This document shows positions 26,634-35,525 of a stretch of DNA of 64,000 bases, one piece after another. The translations under genes were made by a program, and so were the position numbers. How positions within the stretch are numbered: the first letter of the stretch is position 1; each line of letters begins with the position of its first letter. The notes under the pieces are model-generated. The model ran no database searches. It worked only from the letters and a program-made list of their open reading frames with translations, and was not told where the DNA came from. Source of the stretch: DAOUCP01 sp034432155 (GTDB lineage: Bacteria > Chloroflexota > Anaerolineae > Epilineales > Epilineaceae); assembly GCA_034432155.1 (NCBI GenBank), contig DAOUCP010000085.1, positions 1 to 64,000 on the forward strand, written 5' to 3'.

Positions 26634-28946
26634 GTGCCTGGCCTCTTGATCCTCGCTCCGCCCGCCGCCTTGGCCCTAGGCGCCGTCCTGACGGTCTTGG
26701 TCGCCCGCCGCGGCGGAACCGAGCCTCGTCGCCTGAGCCTGGCAGTCGCTGGCCTGGCGTCTGTGCTTGCTCTCCTTCCGCTCGCCGCGCTGGCCCGCCT
26801 CCCGGAGGGCAAGCTTGCGCTGACCATCCTCGACGTGCCAGACTCACTGCTGCCAGCGGCGGCGATGGAGGTGGACCGAATGGCCGCGGTTGGCATGCTG
26901 GGGATCGCAGCTCTGGCCTGGCTGGCCTGTGCCGCACGGCCACGGTTGACGGCGGGGGAGGCGGCCAGCAGCCTGGCCATCGCCTCCGGCGCCTCGCTGC
27001 TCGTGGCCGGTTACCACACCCCAGTGGGCCTCGTGTACGGCTGGTTGGCGCTCGACGCGGCTCTCTTCCTCAGCTCCGCCGGCGACCGGCGAGCCCTGGT
27101 TGTGAGCCAGGTCGGCTTGCTTATGGCTGCCGTAGCCATGGCAGCGGCCACCGCTCTCCAGATTCCACGGGCCATCCCGATCTACCTCCCGGCCTCCACC
27201 CTCAGCCAGACGCTGCTCATCCTGGCTGCGGCCTTGCGGATGGGCCTGTACCCGATCTGGACGGCTCTCCCCTTGTCACCCCTCGGCGACGTGCGGGCCC
27301 TGGCAGTGCAGCGACTGGCTCCTTCGCTGGCGGCCATCGGTCTCTTCCTAAGCGCCACCTTGCGGCTCAGCCCTGGCGAAGGCTGGACACCTCCCGTCTT
27401 GGCCTTCTGTGGGCTGGCCGTCCTCGGCGGGGGGCTGCTTTCCTGGCTGCATGACGATCGCTACGCGGCCCATGCGTGGCAGATGGCATCGCAAGCGGGC
27501 CTGGTCACACTGGCAGGAGCTTTCGGCGGCGCTATCGGCGCCGCGATGGCCTGTATCCTGGCTCTCGACCTGGTTCTCAGCCGCGCCGCCCTCGGCACCA
27601 TCCACGGCGCGCCGGCGACCTACCGGGAGCGCCTGGCGCGCGTGCTGGCCACCGCTAGCGCCCTCGGCGTGCCGCCGACCCTTGGCTTCGCCGGACGCTG
27701 GCTGCTGTCTCGGCAGCTCCTGGCGGCCGGCCACTGGCCCAGCCTGCTGGTAATCATGCTGGGCAGCGCCCTGGCTTCGGCGTCCCTCCTTCTGGACAGC
27801 CCACCGACGAGTACCCGCCGCGAGCTGCCGCGACTGCCGGCCACGGCTGCGTTCCTGGCGGCGGCAACGACCCTCGTGCTTGGGCTGTGGTTCCGACCAC
27901 TGGACATGGCGATGCGCGCTCTGGTGGCCTTCAGTCCCGTGCCGGCGCTGGTCGACCTGGTCTTCACTTTGCGCAGCCCACTCACCCTAGCCTCCGGGAT
28001 GGCCCTGCTGGTGGCCGTCCTCGCCCCAGTGGCCGTTGCTATGCCGCTCGCCCGCTCCCGGCCCGTGCCGGTGACACAGGCAGCGGCACGCTTCTGGCAA
28101 AGGCTACGCGAGCTCGTGGCCCTGGATTGGCTCGGCGATGCGCTAACGAGGCCGGTGATCGCCATCGGCGTGGGCGTCCAGCGAGCCGCCGGCTTCGCAT
28201 CGCCGCGGCGCGCCATGGCCTGGACGCTGCTGGCGGTGCTGGTGGTCAGCGGCTGGCTCATCCTCACCGGGTTCCCTGGTCCGACCAGCCAGCCGACGTC
28301 GCTGCCGCCGTGGCCGACGCTGGCCTACCTGGCGGTGATCGCCGCCGTCATCGGTCTGATCGCCAGTGCATCGGCACCCGCCATCACCCTTGCCGGCCTG
28401 GCGGCCAGTCAGCTCCTCTCAGCCGTCTGGCTGGTGATGGGTGGCGGCCGTCAAGCGACCATTCCGCTCATCGGGGTCATTTACGGACTGGTCGGCCTGC
28501 TGGCGGTCGGCATCTTGGCGCTCAGTCTTAGCGAGGCGCCACCCTCGGCCACCGTTCGCTCCACGGTACGCCGTTTCCGCGTGCGGCACGCCCCAGCCGG
28601 TGGTGGGGACCAAAGGGGCATGGTCCTGATCGCCCTGGCAATCGTGCTCGTCATGATCTGCAGCGCCGATCTGCCGGTATCCGAGGAGCTGGTGCCTCTG
28701 TTCACTCTGCGACCGGCCCTTCTGTATGCCATCGGCGGCGCCCTGGTGGTCATCTTCGCTCGGACGGCGTTGCAGCTGGTGGTCGGTGTCCTGCTGGCCT
28801 ACATCGGCTTTCAGATGGGCTACGCTCAGATCGATGCAGGCTTGCTGGTGACCTTCGGCCTGTCGGCCTTCCACCTGCTGTTCGCGTTGGTCGCCGCCTA
28901 CTATGTGGCCATCACCATGGCCATCGAGCAGGGGGGTACTGCGTAA
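26634..28946 (+). CDS. Large polytopic membrane protein, Nuo/Mrp antiporter-like
   Basis: 770-residue, strongly hydrophobic protein with about 20 predicted membrane segments. Parts resemble the proton-translocating antiporter-like subunits of complex I, Mrp and hydrogenase complexes (NuoL/M/N, HyfB), for example the stretch around PLSPLGDVRALAVQRLAPSLAAIG. The last 80 residues resemble a small NuoK/HyfE-like subunit, so this may be a fusion. The start is taken at GTG 26634, directly after a -10 box, because upstream codons look non-genic. The next gene begins 3 bases after its stop and is of the same general class. No quinone-reductase, hydrogenase or other Nuo subunits are near. A specific function cannot be assigned. 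Confidence 0.65.
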   Translation: MPGLLILAPPAALALGAVLTVLVARRGGTEPRRLSLAVAGLASVLALLPLAALARLPEGKLALTILDVPDSLLPAAAMEVDRMAAVGMLGIAALAWLACAARPRLTAGEAASSLAIASGASLLVAGYHTPVGLVYGWLALDAALFLSSAGDRRALVVSQVGLLMAAVAMAAATALQIPRAIPIYLPASTLSQTLLILAAALRMGLYPIWTALPLSPLGDVRALAVQRLAPSLAAIGLFLSATLRLSPGEGWTPPVLAFCGLAVLGGGLLSWLHDDRYAAHAWQMASQAGLVTLAGAFGGAIGAAMACILALDLVLSRAALGTIHGAPATYRERLARVLATASALGVPPTLGFAGRWLLSRQLLAAGHWPSLLVIMLGSALASASLLLDSPPTSTRRELPRLPATAAFLAAATTLVLGLWFRPLDMAMRALVAFSPVPALVDLVFTLRSPLTLASGMALLVAVLAPVAVAMPLARSRPVPVTQAAARFWQRLRELVALDWLGDALTRPVIAIGVGVQRAAGFASPRRAMAWTLLAVLVVSGWLILTGFPGPTSQPTSLPPWPTLAYLAVIAAVIGLIASASAPAITLAGLAASQLLSAVWLVMGGGRQATIPLIGVIYGLVGLLAVGILALSLSEAPPSATVRSTVRRFRVRHAPAGGGDQRGMVLIALAIVLVMICSADLPVSEELVPLFTLRPALLYAIGGALVVIFARTALQLVVGVLLAYIGFQMGYAQIDAGLLVTFGLSAFHLLFALVAAYYVAITMAIEQGGTA

Positions 28947-28949
28947 TCG

Positions 28950-30263
28950 ATGGGCCGTCTCTTCCTGGCTATTGTGGCCGCCTTCCCCTTCGTCATGGCA
29001 GGGCTCACCTTCGTGGCCGCCGACCGCTGGCCAGGGCGGCTCATTCGGTTGTCGAGCTACGGCTCGGTTGGCCTGGTCTTGACGGGAAGCCTGGCAGCCG
29101 TGGACGTCACCATCACCGCACCGATCGGCCGCTCGCTGGTTCTCTCCCCGCTGGCGCAACTCGGGGTCCAGCTCCTGGCGCTCGGCATGCTGGGTTTGGG
29201 GCTGTCGCTGAGCGAGGAGGATCGCCGCGATGCCGGTCGATGGCTGCCATTGGCCTGGCTGAGCAGCGGCGGTCTGGTGCTGGCGCTTCTGGTCACCTCG
29301 CTCACCCTGGCCGCCATCACGTACGTCGCCGCGGGACTGCTTTGGGCCTTCGGGCCGCCCAAGGCCGTTCGCCAGTCTCCGACCGGGCCCGGACTGCGCT
29401 ATGCCGCCCTCTTGGTTCTGGCCCTGGCGCCGCTCCTTACCGCCCTGCGCCTGTCCGAGGTGGGCTTGTCGGTCGAGGGTGTGGAGCCGCTCGCACGGGC
29501 CCTTTTGGCGCCCGGCTTCGCCCTGCTCTTGAGCGTGGTACCGCTGCACGCCTGGACGGTCACCTTGGCCAGCGGCAGTCCGCGGGCGATGGTGATGGGT
29601 GTGCTGATTCTAGTGCAGACGGCTGGGCTCGTCCTCATGCTGCGGGTGTTCGCCGCCTACCCGTGGCTGCTGACCGCCGAGCGCCCGCTTTTGTACGCCG
29701 GCGGCGGGCTCTCGCTCCTCGTCGGCAGCTGGCTGGCGCTGGCGGCGGAGGAACGCGATCCGGACGATTGGCTGGCGTACGTCGTGATTGCCAATACGGG
29801 CCTAGTGATGATGGCCTTGGGCACGCAGTCGATGCGCGCTGCCACCGGCGTCTCGTTGATGCTGGTGGCGCGGGTTCTCGCCTTGGTGACCATCGCCATG
29901 GCGGTGCGCGCGACGCCCAGCATGGCGCGCATGGCTCGTGCCGTCGGAACTCTCACCCTGGCAGGTACCCCAGGTCTGGCCGGCTTCCCGTCGCTGTGGC
30001 TGCTGCTTTTGGCGCTGCAACTCCAGGCCCCGGCCGGGGCCTCGCTGGCCGTGCTGGTCGGGAGTGGGCTGCTCTTTGCCACGGCGGTGCGCCGCTGGCG
30101 GGCGGATGGTTCTCCGCAAGCGTTTGCTTGCGCGCCCGCCGAGGCCGTTCATTGGCCGCTCGTTGTCTTGATCGCCGCTCTGGTGGCTCTGGGCCTCTTG
30201 CCGCAAGTCGCGGCGGCGGTGTTCGGGCACACCCTGAGCGGCCCATTTCTGATCAACCAGTAA
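28950..30263 (+). CDS. NuoN/MrpD-like proton-antiporter membrane protein
   Basis: 437 residues, about 12-14 transmembrane helices. LLSVVPLHAWTVTLASGSPRA is a shifted form of the VPLHxWLPDAxxxAPxxVS signature of Proton_antipo_M proteins (key part VPLHAW), and LTLAGTPGLAGFPS matches the LSLAGIPPLAGF motif near their C-terminus. It starts an ATG 3 bases after the preceding stop, so the two form a unit, probably one complex that couples ion movement to another process. Which electron-input module they serve is not visible. Alternatively they are diverged remnants with a different role. Confidence 0.7.
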   Translation: MGRLFLAIVAAFPFVMAGLTFVAADRWPGRLIRLSSYGSVGLVLTGSLAAVDVTITAPIGRSLVLSPLAQLGVQLLALGMLGLGLSLSEEDRRDAGRWLPLAWLSSGGLVLALLVTSLTLAAITYVAAGLLWAFGPPKAVRQSPTGPGLRYAALLVLALAPLLTALRLSEVGLSVEGVEPLARALLAPGFALLLSVVPLHAWTVTLASGSPRAMVMGVLILVQTAGLVLMLRVFAAYPWLLTAERPLLYAGGGLSLLVGSWLALAAEERDPDDWLAYVVIANTGLVMMALGTQSMRAATGVSLMLVARVLALVTIAMAVRATPSMARMARAVGTLTLAGTPGLAGFPSLWLLLLALQLQAPAGASLAVLVGSGLLFATAVRRWRADGSPQAFACAPAEAVHWPLVVLIAALVALGLLPQVAAAVFGHTLSGPFLINQ

Positions 30264-30351
30264 TGGCCCCTCGTCGCACCCTGCTGCGCACCGCGCGCCA
30301 CCCGGCAGCTGCAGCCAGGACGCGACACGGCTAGACGGGCAGCCAGTGCTG

Positions 30352-31848
30352 ATGGCCCGTCGCCCTGGCTCCACGAGCGTCGCTGCCGAGCCTGCCTTGC
30401 TCGCCGCCATCCGGCTGGCCGACCAGGCGTACCACCTCTTTGCCGATGGTGAGAGCCTGATCATCGGGATGTCCGGCGGGCCGGATTCGGTGGCCCTGGC
30501 CGATGCGTTGCGACGGTACGCTCCGGAGCGTGCCCTGCGCCTCCATGTGGCCCACCTCGACCACATGCTGCGGCCTGGCTCGGCCGACGACGCCGTGTAC
30601 GTCGCCCAGCTCGCTCGGCACTGGCAGATCCCGGCGACCATCGAGGCTCTCGATGTCGCCGCCCTGGCCGCCAAGAGCGGGCGTGGGCTGGAGGAGGCGG
30701 CCCGGCTGGCGCGTTACGCCTTTCTGGCCTCGGCAGCCGGCGAGGTTGGCGCAGAGGCCGTCGTCGTCGCTCACCACGCCGACGACCAGGCGGAGACGGT
30801 GCTCATGAACCTCCTTCGCGGCAGTGGCCTGGAGGGCCTGAAGGCCATGACGCCGCTGGCGCCCTATCCGCTGACCGCCGACGACGTTGAGCTGGCGCTC
30901 GGTCGGCGGTTGGCCACATTGCCTCGGCGGCTCCTACGACCGCTGCTTGATGTCCCGCGCTCGACCATTCAGGCCTATCTGCAGCAGCAAGGCCTGGCGG
31001 TACGCGAGGATCCTTCCAATCAGGATCTCCGCTTCTTGCGCAACCGCATCCGCCACCAAATCCTGCCGCTCCTTGAAGCCGAGAACCCTCGTCTGCGCGA
31101 GACGCTGCGGCGCACCAGCCGATGGATCGCCGACGATCTGGCGGTGCTCGAACCGCTGGTGGATGCAGCTTGGGAGAAGTGCGTCGTCTCCGGCAGCCGA
31201 CCGTTCCGCTTCCGCCGCGCCGTTTGGCAGGAGCTCCCCGAAGCGCTGCAGCGTCGCTTGCTGCGCCGCGCGGTGTCCGAGCTCGCCGGTCGCAGTCCCT
31301 TCGGTGGCGAGCACATCGAAGCCATGCGCCTTGCTGCCACCGGTCAACCGCACCCGGGCCTGCCGCTCGGCCTTCGTCTGGAGGGCGACGTCGAGGCCTT
31401 CTGGTTCACCGCCGAGAGCCCACTTCCGCCGCCGCGTCTACGCCCCGAACCCCAGCCCATACCGCGCAGCGGCTCGTTGCGGCTGCCCGGCGGCTGGTCC
31501 CTGTCGGTTTGCGTTGGCGCAGCTGGCACGGCACCGCCACCGCCGTCGCCCTGGACGGCGGTGCTGGATGCACGCTTCCTTGACCAGGGCCTGGCGGTGC
31601 GCGGCCGCAGGGCAGGCGACCGGCTGATTCCCCAAGGCATGGGCGGGAGACATAGGCGGCTTCAGGACCTGTTCGTCGACTGCCATGTGCCCCGGGCCGA
31701 GCGCGACTCCTGGCCGCTCCTCGTTCTAGGCGACGAGATCATCTGGGTGCCGGGTCTGCGTCTTGCCGAAGGGGCTCTTCGGCCGTCGCCAGGGCAAGAC
31801 TGGCTGCGGCTGCACTTCCAGCCGCCGACCAGGCTCGGGTGCGGCTGA
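30352..31848 (+). CDS. tilS: tRNA(Ile)-lysidine synthase
   Basis: ATP-dependent enzyme that attaches lysine to C34 of tRNA-Ile(CAU), changing its codon reading to AUA; essential in most bacteria. The N-type ATP pyrophosphatase P-loop SGGPDS is at residues 41-46. HLDHMLRP, EEAARLARYAFL and HHADDQAETVLMNLLRGSGLEGL are strong TilS signatures. The C-terminal domain has RRAGDRLIPQGMGG and DLFVDCHVPRAERD. The ATG at 30352 is taken as the start; a GTG two codons earlier (30346) is possible. The 3' end overlaps the convergent GT2 gene by 110 bases, and the TilS reading there is the conserved one. Confidence 0.96.
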   Translation: MARRPGSTSVAAEPALLAAIRLADQAYHLFADGESLIIGMSGGPDSVALADALRRYAPERALRLHVAHLDHMLRPGSADDAVYVAQLARHWQIPATIEALDVAALAAKSGRGLEEAARLARYAFLASAAGEVGAEAVVVAHHADDQAETVLMNLLRGSGLEGLKAMTPLAPYPLTADDVELALGRRLATLPRRLLRPLLDVPRSTIQAYLQQQGLAVREDPSNQDLRFLRNRIRHQILPLLEAENPRLRETLRRTSRWIADDLAVLEPLVDAAWEKCVVSGSRPFRFRRAVWQELPEALQRRLLRRAVSELAGRSPFGGEHIEAMRLAATGQPHPGLPLGLRLEGDVEAFWFTAESPLPPPRLRPEPQPIPRSGSLRLPGGWSLSVCVGAAGTAPPPPSPWTAVLDARFLDQGLAVRGRRAGDRLIPQGMGGRHRRLQDLFVDCHVPRAERDSWPLLVLGDEIIWVPGLRLAEGALRPSPGQDWLRLHFQPPTRLGCG

Positions 31849-33313
31849 GCCCCGGGCGAGCCAGACGATGCGCGCGAGCCAAGGCGGCGGGCAACCGGTT
31901 GAGCGGTAGCGACAGGTACACCGTGCTGGCAAAGCCGGCGGCGAACAGGGCCAACAGAGGCACCCAACCCCAGCGCCCGCTCGCGGCTGCAAGGCCGAGA
32001 ATGCTCATGGCGTAGACGGCCAGCAGAGCCTCCCCGACGACGACCGGCTCGAGTCTCGGCGACATCGCCGGCACGGTTGTACCGGCACCATTGGTTGTGC
32101 CCAGCTTCGGCGTGCGCTCGAACTCACCCCCCCGGCGGCTGATGGCTCGGACGACGGCCAGGCTGCCGTCCAGCGACAAGCCCAGCGCTACCAGGGCCAG
32201 CGCCGGATAGTACGCCAGCCGGCGACGCCAATCAGCGTGCAGCTCCGCCAAGGCGATGCCGTACATGGCGGGGGGAGCCAGGCCCAACACAGCTAGCACC
32301 GCCAGGGCGGGAGGAAACGTCGGCGGATGGTGCAGGATGAGCGGCGAGGCCAGAAGACAGGCGATGGGAAGCAGGTGCAGGAAGTGTCCGCCTAGGGTGA
32401 GCAAGGCGTGCAGCCGCACCACAACGGGCAGCGGTGCGCGCAGGATGGGGCCGCCCAGCTTGAGCACGAGTTGGGTGGTGCCGATCGCCCACCGGCGCTG
32501 TTGGCGGCGGAAGGCGGATAAGGTCATCGGCAGCTCCGCAGGGATGACCACTTCGGGCAGGAAGAGCACTCGCCAGCCTGCCAATTGGGCCCGGAAGCTC
32601 AGGTCGGTATCCTCGGCCAGGGAATCGCCCTGCCAACCACCGGCGGCCTCAATCGCCTCGCGCCGCCAGACTCCCGCGGAGCCATTGAAGGTCACGAACA
32701 GCCCCAGGCGCGCCCGCACCGTCTGTTCGATCACGAAGTAGCCGTCCAAGGCCATGGCTTGGATGCGCGTCACGAGCGTGGCATCGGGATTCAGGTGGCC
32801 CCAGCGGGCCTGCACGGCAGCCACATCTCCGCTCAGGTAGGGCACCGTCCGTTCGAGGAAGTCGGCTGGCGGCACGAAATCGGCGTCGAAGACCGCGAGA
32901 ATCTCTCCGCGAGCGCTACCCAGCCCGGCGGCAAGAGCACCGGCCTTGTAGCCATCCCGCACCCCCCGGCGGCAGACTTGGATATCGATGCCTCGTGCCC
33001 GCCAGCGCCCGACCGCGGCGTCGACGATGGCCGTGGTGCCATCTCTCGAGTCGTCCAGCACTTGCACCTGGAATCGATCGCGCGGCCAGCGCAATCGACA
33101 GGCGGCATCAATCACGCGCGCCGCCACCCATGGCTCGTTGTAAATCGGTAGCTGCACCGTGACGACCGGTTGGTCGGTCCGGGTGGCGACCGAGAGCCAC
33201 GGTCGCCTGGGGGCCGTCGCCAGATAGCTGGCGGTGAAGAACAGCACCCGCAAGCCGCAGAGGCCCAGACTGAGGATGAGCAGCGAGTAAGCAGCCACAA
33301 TCGGTGGAGTCAT
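31739..33313 (-). CDS. Processive-type family 2 glycosyltransferase (membrane)
   Basis: 524-residue membrane glycosyltransferase resembling cellulose synthase-like and beta-mannan synthases. One N-terminal helix precedes the GT-A domain, which has VQLPIYNEP, the metal-binding FDADF (near 143), EDTDLSF (near 233) and QQRRW (near 268), the set expected of processive enzymes. Several C-terminal helices would form the export channel. The ATG at 33313 is used; the frame opens at a TTG at 33358. It follows the DUF951 gene by 53 bases. The last 36 or so residues, which lie over the end of tilS, are Ala/Arg-rich and unlike the family, suggesting loss of an earlier stop. Product polysaccharide unknown. 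Confidence 0.9.
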   Translation of the reverse strand: MTPPIVAAYSLLILSLGLCGLRVLFFTASYLATAPRRPWLSVATRTDQPVVTVQLPIYNEPWVAARVIDAACRLRWPRDRFQVQVLDDSRDGTTAIVDAAVGRWRARGIDIQVCRRGVRDGYKAGALAAGLGSARGEILAVFDADFVPPADFLERTVPYLSGDVAAVQARWGHLNPDATLVTRIQAMALDGYFVIEQTVRARLGLFVTFNGSAGVWRREAIEAAGGWQGDSLAEDTDLSFRAQLAGWRVLFLPEVVIPAELPMTLSAFRRQQRRWAIGTTQLVLKLGGPILRAPLPVVVRLHALLTLGGHFLHLLPIACLLASPLILHHPPTFPPALAVLAVLGLAPPAMYGIALAELHADWRRRLAYYPALALVALGLSLDGSLAVVRAISRRGGEFERTPKLGTTNGAGTTVPAMSPRLEPVVVGEALLAVYAMSILGLAAASGRWGWVPLLALFAAGFASTVYLSLPLNRLPAALARAHRLARPGLSRTRAWSAAGSAAAASLALATAEEPLRQDADPAPR

Positions 33314-33366
33314 GTTCGCCTGCCACACATCCGGCGCCCACCACGGCGCGGCGGCCAACCGCCCGT

Positions 33367-33600
33367 CTAGGCGCCGCTCGGCCCGGGAGGCCCGGGCGAC
33401 GGCGCTCGCTCAATCACCGCCCGCAGTCGCTTGTGGAACTCGGCGCGAGGCAGGAGCACCCGCCGCTGGCAGCGCAAGCAGACAAGCCCGATATCCGCGC
33501 CCAACCGCACGACGCGCCACGTGTTGCCGCCGCAGGGGTGGTTCTTGCGCAGCTGGACGACATCGCCCAGCCCGATGTCGCTGGGGGCTCCAGGTTGCAC
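33367..33600 (-). CDS. DUF951 family small protein
   Basis: 77-residue protein with the DUF951 pattern: GLGDVVQLRKNHPCGGNTW is the family opening (core GD.V.L.K.HPCG), then RLGADIGLVCLRC and RRVLLPRAEF. The spaced Cys residues (HPCG, CLRC) may bind a metal. Function unknown, though the family is widespread in Firmicutes and related phyla. The GTG at 33600 is chosen because the conserved region begins just after it and a TATACT box ends 9 bases upstream, so the mRNA is probably leaderless. It is followed by the GT2 gene on the same strand and diverges from the M50 protease gene. Confidence 0.85.
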   Translation of the reverse strand: MQPGAPSDIGLGDVVQLRKNHPCGGNTWRVVRLGADIGLVCLRCQRRVLLPRAEFHKRLRAVIERAPSPGPPGPSGA

Positions 33601-33609
33601 GGGGGTGGG

Positions 33610-33647
33610 AGTATAGCACCGCGGCCTCGCAAATCGTGTGCTATACT
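33610..33647. promoter_or_regulatory. Symmetric divergent promoter: inverted repeat with two TATACT boxes
   Basis: AGTATAGCAC (33610-33619) and GTGCTATACT (33638-33647) form a perfect 10-bp inverted repeat around an 18-base centre. On each strand the outer half contains TATACT, the presumed -10 of the DUF951 gene (minus) and the M50 gene (plus). A dimeric regulator bound here would control both genes. Confidence 0.65.
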
Positions 33648-33679
33648 GCCGCTGCAGACCCCTTCGCTGCCGAGGCATC

Positions 33680-34336
33680 ATGCTCATCCTGGACTTGCTC
33701 AGCAACCCGCTGTCGGTACTCTCGCTGCTCGGCGCGCTTGTCGTTGGTCTGTCGGTGCACGAATGGGCGCACGCTCGGTCGGCCTTTGCCCTGGGGGATC
33801 CGACGGCTTACTACGCCGGCCGGATGACCCTCAACCCGGCTCGCCACATCGACCCCTTGGGGGCCATCTTCTTCCTGATGGCCGGCTTCGGCTGGGCACG
33901 GCCGGTGCCCATCGATCCATTTCGCCTCGGCCCGACCGGCACCGTCCTGGTCAGTGCCGCCGGCCCGGGATCCAACGTGGCCCTCGCCGCCTTGGCTATC
34001 CTGCCCCTACGACTGGGCCTGCTCTCCACGCACGGGCTCCTGGCGAGCCTGCTGGGCTTCTTCGCCCTCCTGAACATCATGCTGGCGGTGTTCAACAGCC
34101 TCCCCATTCCCCCGCTCGACGGTTGGCGCATCGTGAGTGGCCTGGCTCCCCGGCACATGGCCTACCGAGTGCGCGAGTTCGAGAGCTTCGGGATGGTGGC
34201 CCTCCTCGCCCTCATCGTCCTCGGCTCGATGCTCGGCGTGTCGCTTCTGGGCGCCATCATGTCACCCTTCGTGCGGCTGCTCGTGTGGCTCATCGCCGGC
34301 AGCGACCTGGCGGCCGGGCTTAGCCTGCGTTTCTAA
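33680..34336 (+). CDS. Site-2 protease family membrane metalloprotease (M50)
   Basis: 218-residue intramembrane zinc protease of the M50 rhomboid-sized branch. His27 and His31 with Glu28 form the HEWAH zinc and catalytic motif within a membrane helix. LNPARHIDPLG and the second zinc ligand Asp147 in LPIPPLDGWR complete the active site. About six hydrophobic segments. Start ATG 33680 has GAGG five bases upstream, with TATACT about 32 bases before it. Single-domain M50 proteins of this kind have no PDZ domain; their substrates are generally unknown. Followed 2 bases later by an HD-domain gene. Confidence 0.93.
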   Translation: MLILDLLSNPLSVLSLLGALVVGLSVHEWAHARSAFALGDPTAYYAGRMTLNPARHIDPLGAIFFLMAGFGWARPVPIDPFRLGPTGTVLVSAAGPGSNVALAALAILPLRLGLLSTHGLLASLLGFFALLNIMLAVFNSLPIPPLDGWRIVSGLAPRHMAYRVREFESFGMVALLALIVLGSMLGVSLLGAIMSPFVRLLVWLIAGSDLAAGLSLRF

Positions 34337-34338
34337 CC

Positions 34339-34869
34339 TTGACCGCCCAGCCGACGGCGCGGGTGCGGGTGCGGCAGTTCCTGCGGGCGCTGGCCGCCCG
34401 TCACCTGCCTCCGGACGATCGAGCGGCGGCGGAGGTGCTGCCACCGCACCTTCTGGCCCTGTTCCGCCGCATGCCGCCCGAGGATCGTCTGCACGGACTG
34501 GAGATGCTGGCCCTCTTGCGCGCCGCCGGGCACAGCGACGCGATCTTGCTGCAGGCGGGCCTGCTCCACGACTTCGGCAAGGCCGACTCGCCGGTCGGCA
34601 TTCGGCATCGGATCCTGCGCGTCTTGCTCGCGGGCTATGTGCCTCCGCTTTGGCGTTGGCTGTGCGGCACACCCAGCGGCTGGCGCAAGGCCTTTTTCGT
34701 CGTCGCTCAGCATCCTGAGATCGGCGCCCAGCGTCTCGCCGCCGCCGGAGCCGACGTCGAGTTGGTCGAGCTGGTGCGCTGCCACGAGTCCCCGGCCCCG
34801 CCGCACTGGGCCAACACCCCGCAGGGAGAACGCCACGCCGCGCTGACAGCCCTCGACGCGCAGTGTTAG
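34339..34869 (+). CDS. HD-domain phosphohydrolase-like protein
   Basis: 176 residues with an HD-domain metal-binding pattern: HGLEMLALLR near residue 52, then LLHDFGKAD with the His-Asp pair near 77-78, and later AQHPEIG and RCHES that fit the third and fourth ligands. Likely a metal-dependent phosphohydrolase acting on a nucleotide or other phosphate ester; the substrate is not evident. The frame opens with a TTG 2 bases after the M50 stop and lacks a ribosome-binding site, so translation may be coupled or start at a later GTG. Confidence 0.82.
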   Translation: MTAQPTARVRVRQFLRALAARHLPPDDRAAAEVLPPHLLALFRRMPPEDRLHGLEMLALLRAAGHSDAILLQAGLLHDFGKADSPVGIRHRILRVLLAGYVPPLWRWLCGTPSGWRKAFFVVAQHPEIGAQRLAAAGADVELVELVRCHESPAPPHWANTPQGERHAALTALDAQC

Positions 34870-35230
34870 CGCTGCATCAAGTGATACGCCATCGCGATCG
34901 CCTTGGACGGGCCTCGGACGATCTGCGTGGGGTGTCACGCGGGCTTGCCGCCGGGCATCCGTCGGGGCTGCAGTGGGAATGCGGATCGGGGGTCGTTCTT
35001 GTCGGCGCCCGCCAACTCGCGTGCCGGCATGTGCCACGTCGCCATGCCCGGGTCCAGCTCGGCGAGTCGGAGAGACCTCGGGCTGTTCTAAAGAGGTGCA
35101 CCCGAGCAGCTGCGGCGGTACCGCTGCATCCCGGCTTAGCCGCGAAGGCCGCGCAGCAGCGTCACCTCATCATCGTCGGGACCAACGGTCCGACACTGCC
35201 ACCGCCAGCGCGCACGAGCGATGCACCAGA

Positions 35231-35329
35231 CGGAAGACGCAAGTACGGAAGACGCAGTACGCAAGACGCAGTAGCCAAGATGCGACACGGAATACGCAGT
35301 ACGCCAGACACAATACGGAATGCGCAAGA
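35231..35329. repeat. 14-bp degenerate tandem repeat array
   Basis: Seven units with consensus CGGAAGACGCAGTA; the first is 15 bases and the other six are exactly 14. The array is uninterrupted, so it is not CRISPR. Confidence 0.85.
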
Positions 35330-35424
35330 CGCCAACGGCTCAGCGCGTGGTGTACTTCGTCGGCGTGTACAAGGACAGCCACTGCGTTGCCGGCTGGGCC
35401 TCAACGGACTGGCACCCCGCGGGG

Positions 35425-35525
35425 CTGGCGTGGAGCCACGCAGGGATGACCCGCAACCCCCGGGCCTGGCGTGGAGTCACGAAGGGATGACCGGCAGCCC
35501 GCGGGCCGGCGTGGAGCCATCGCGG
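35425..35525. repeat. 41-bp tandem repeat
   Basis: Two full 41-base units (35425-35465, 35466-35506) and a partial third share CTGGCGTGGAG.CACG.AGG and GATGACC, each ending in a GC-rich CCCGCGGGC-type palindrome. They resemble mobile intergenic repeats. Confidence 0.8.

Noticed and set aside
35231..35329. CRISPR array or coding repeat
   Set aside because: The 14-bp units have no spacers, and translations are low-complexity without a start or ribosome-binding site.
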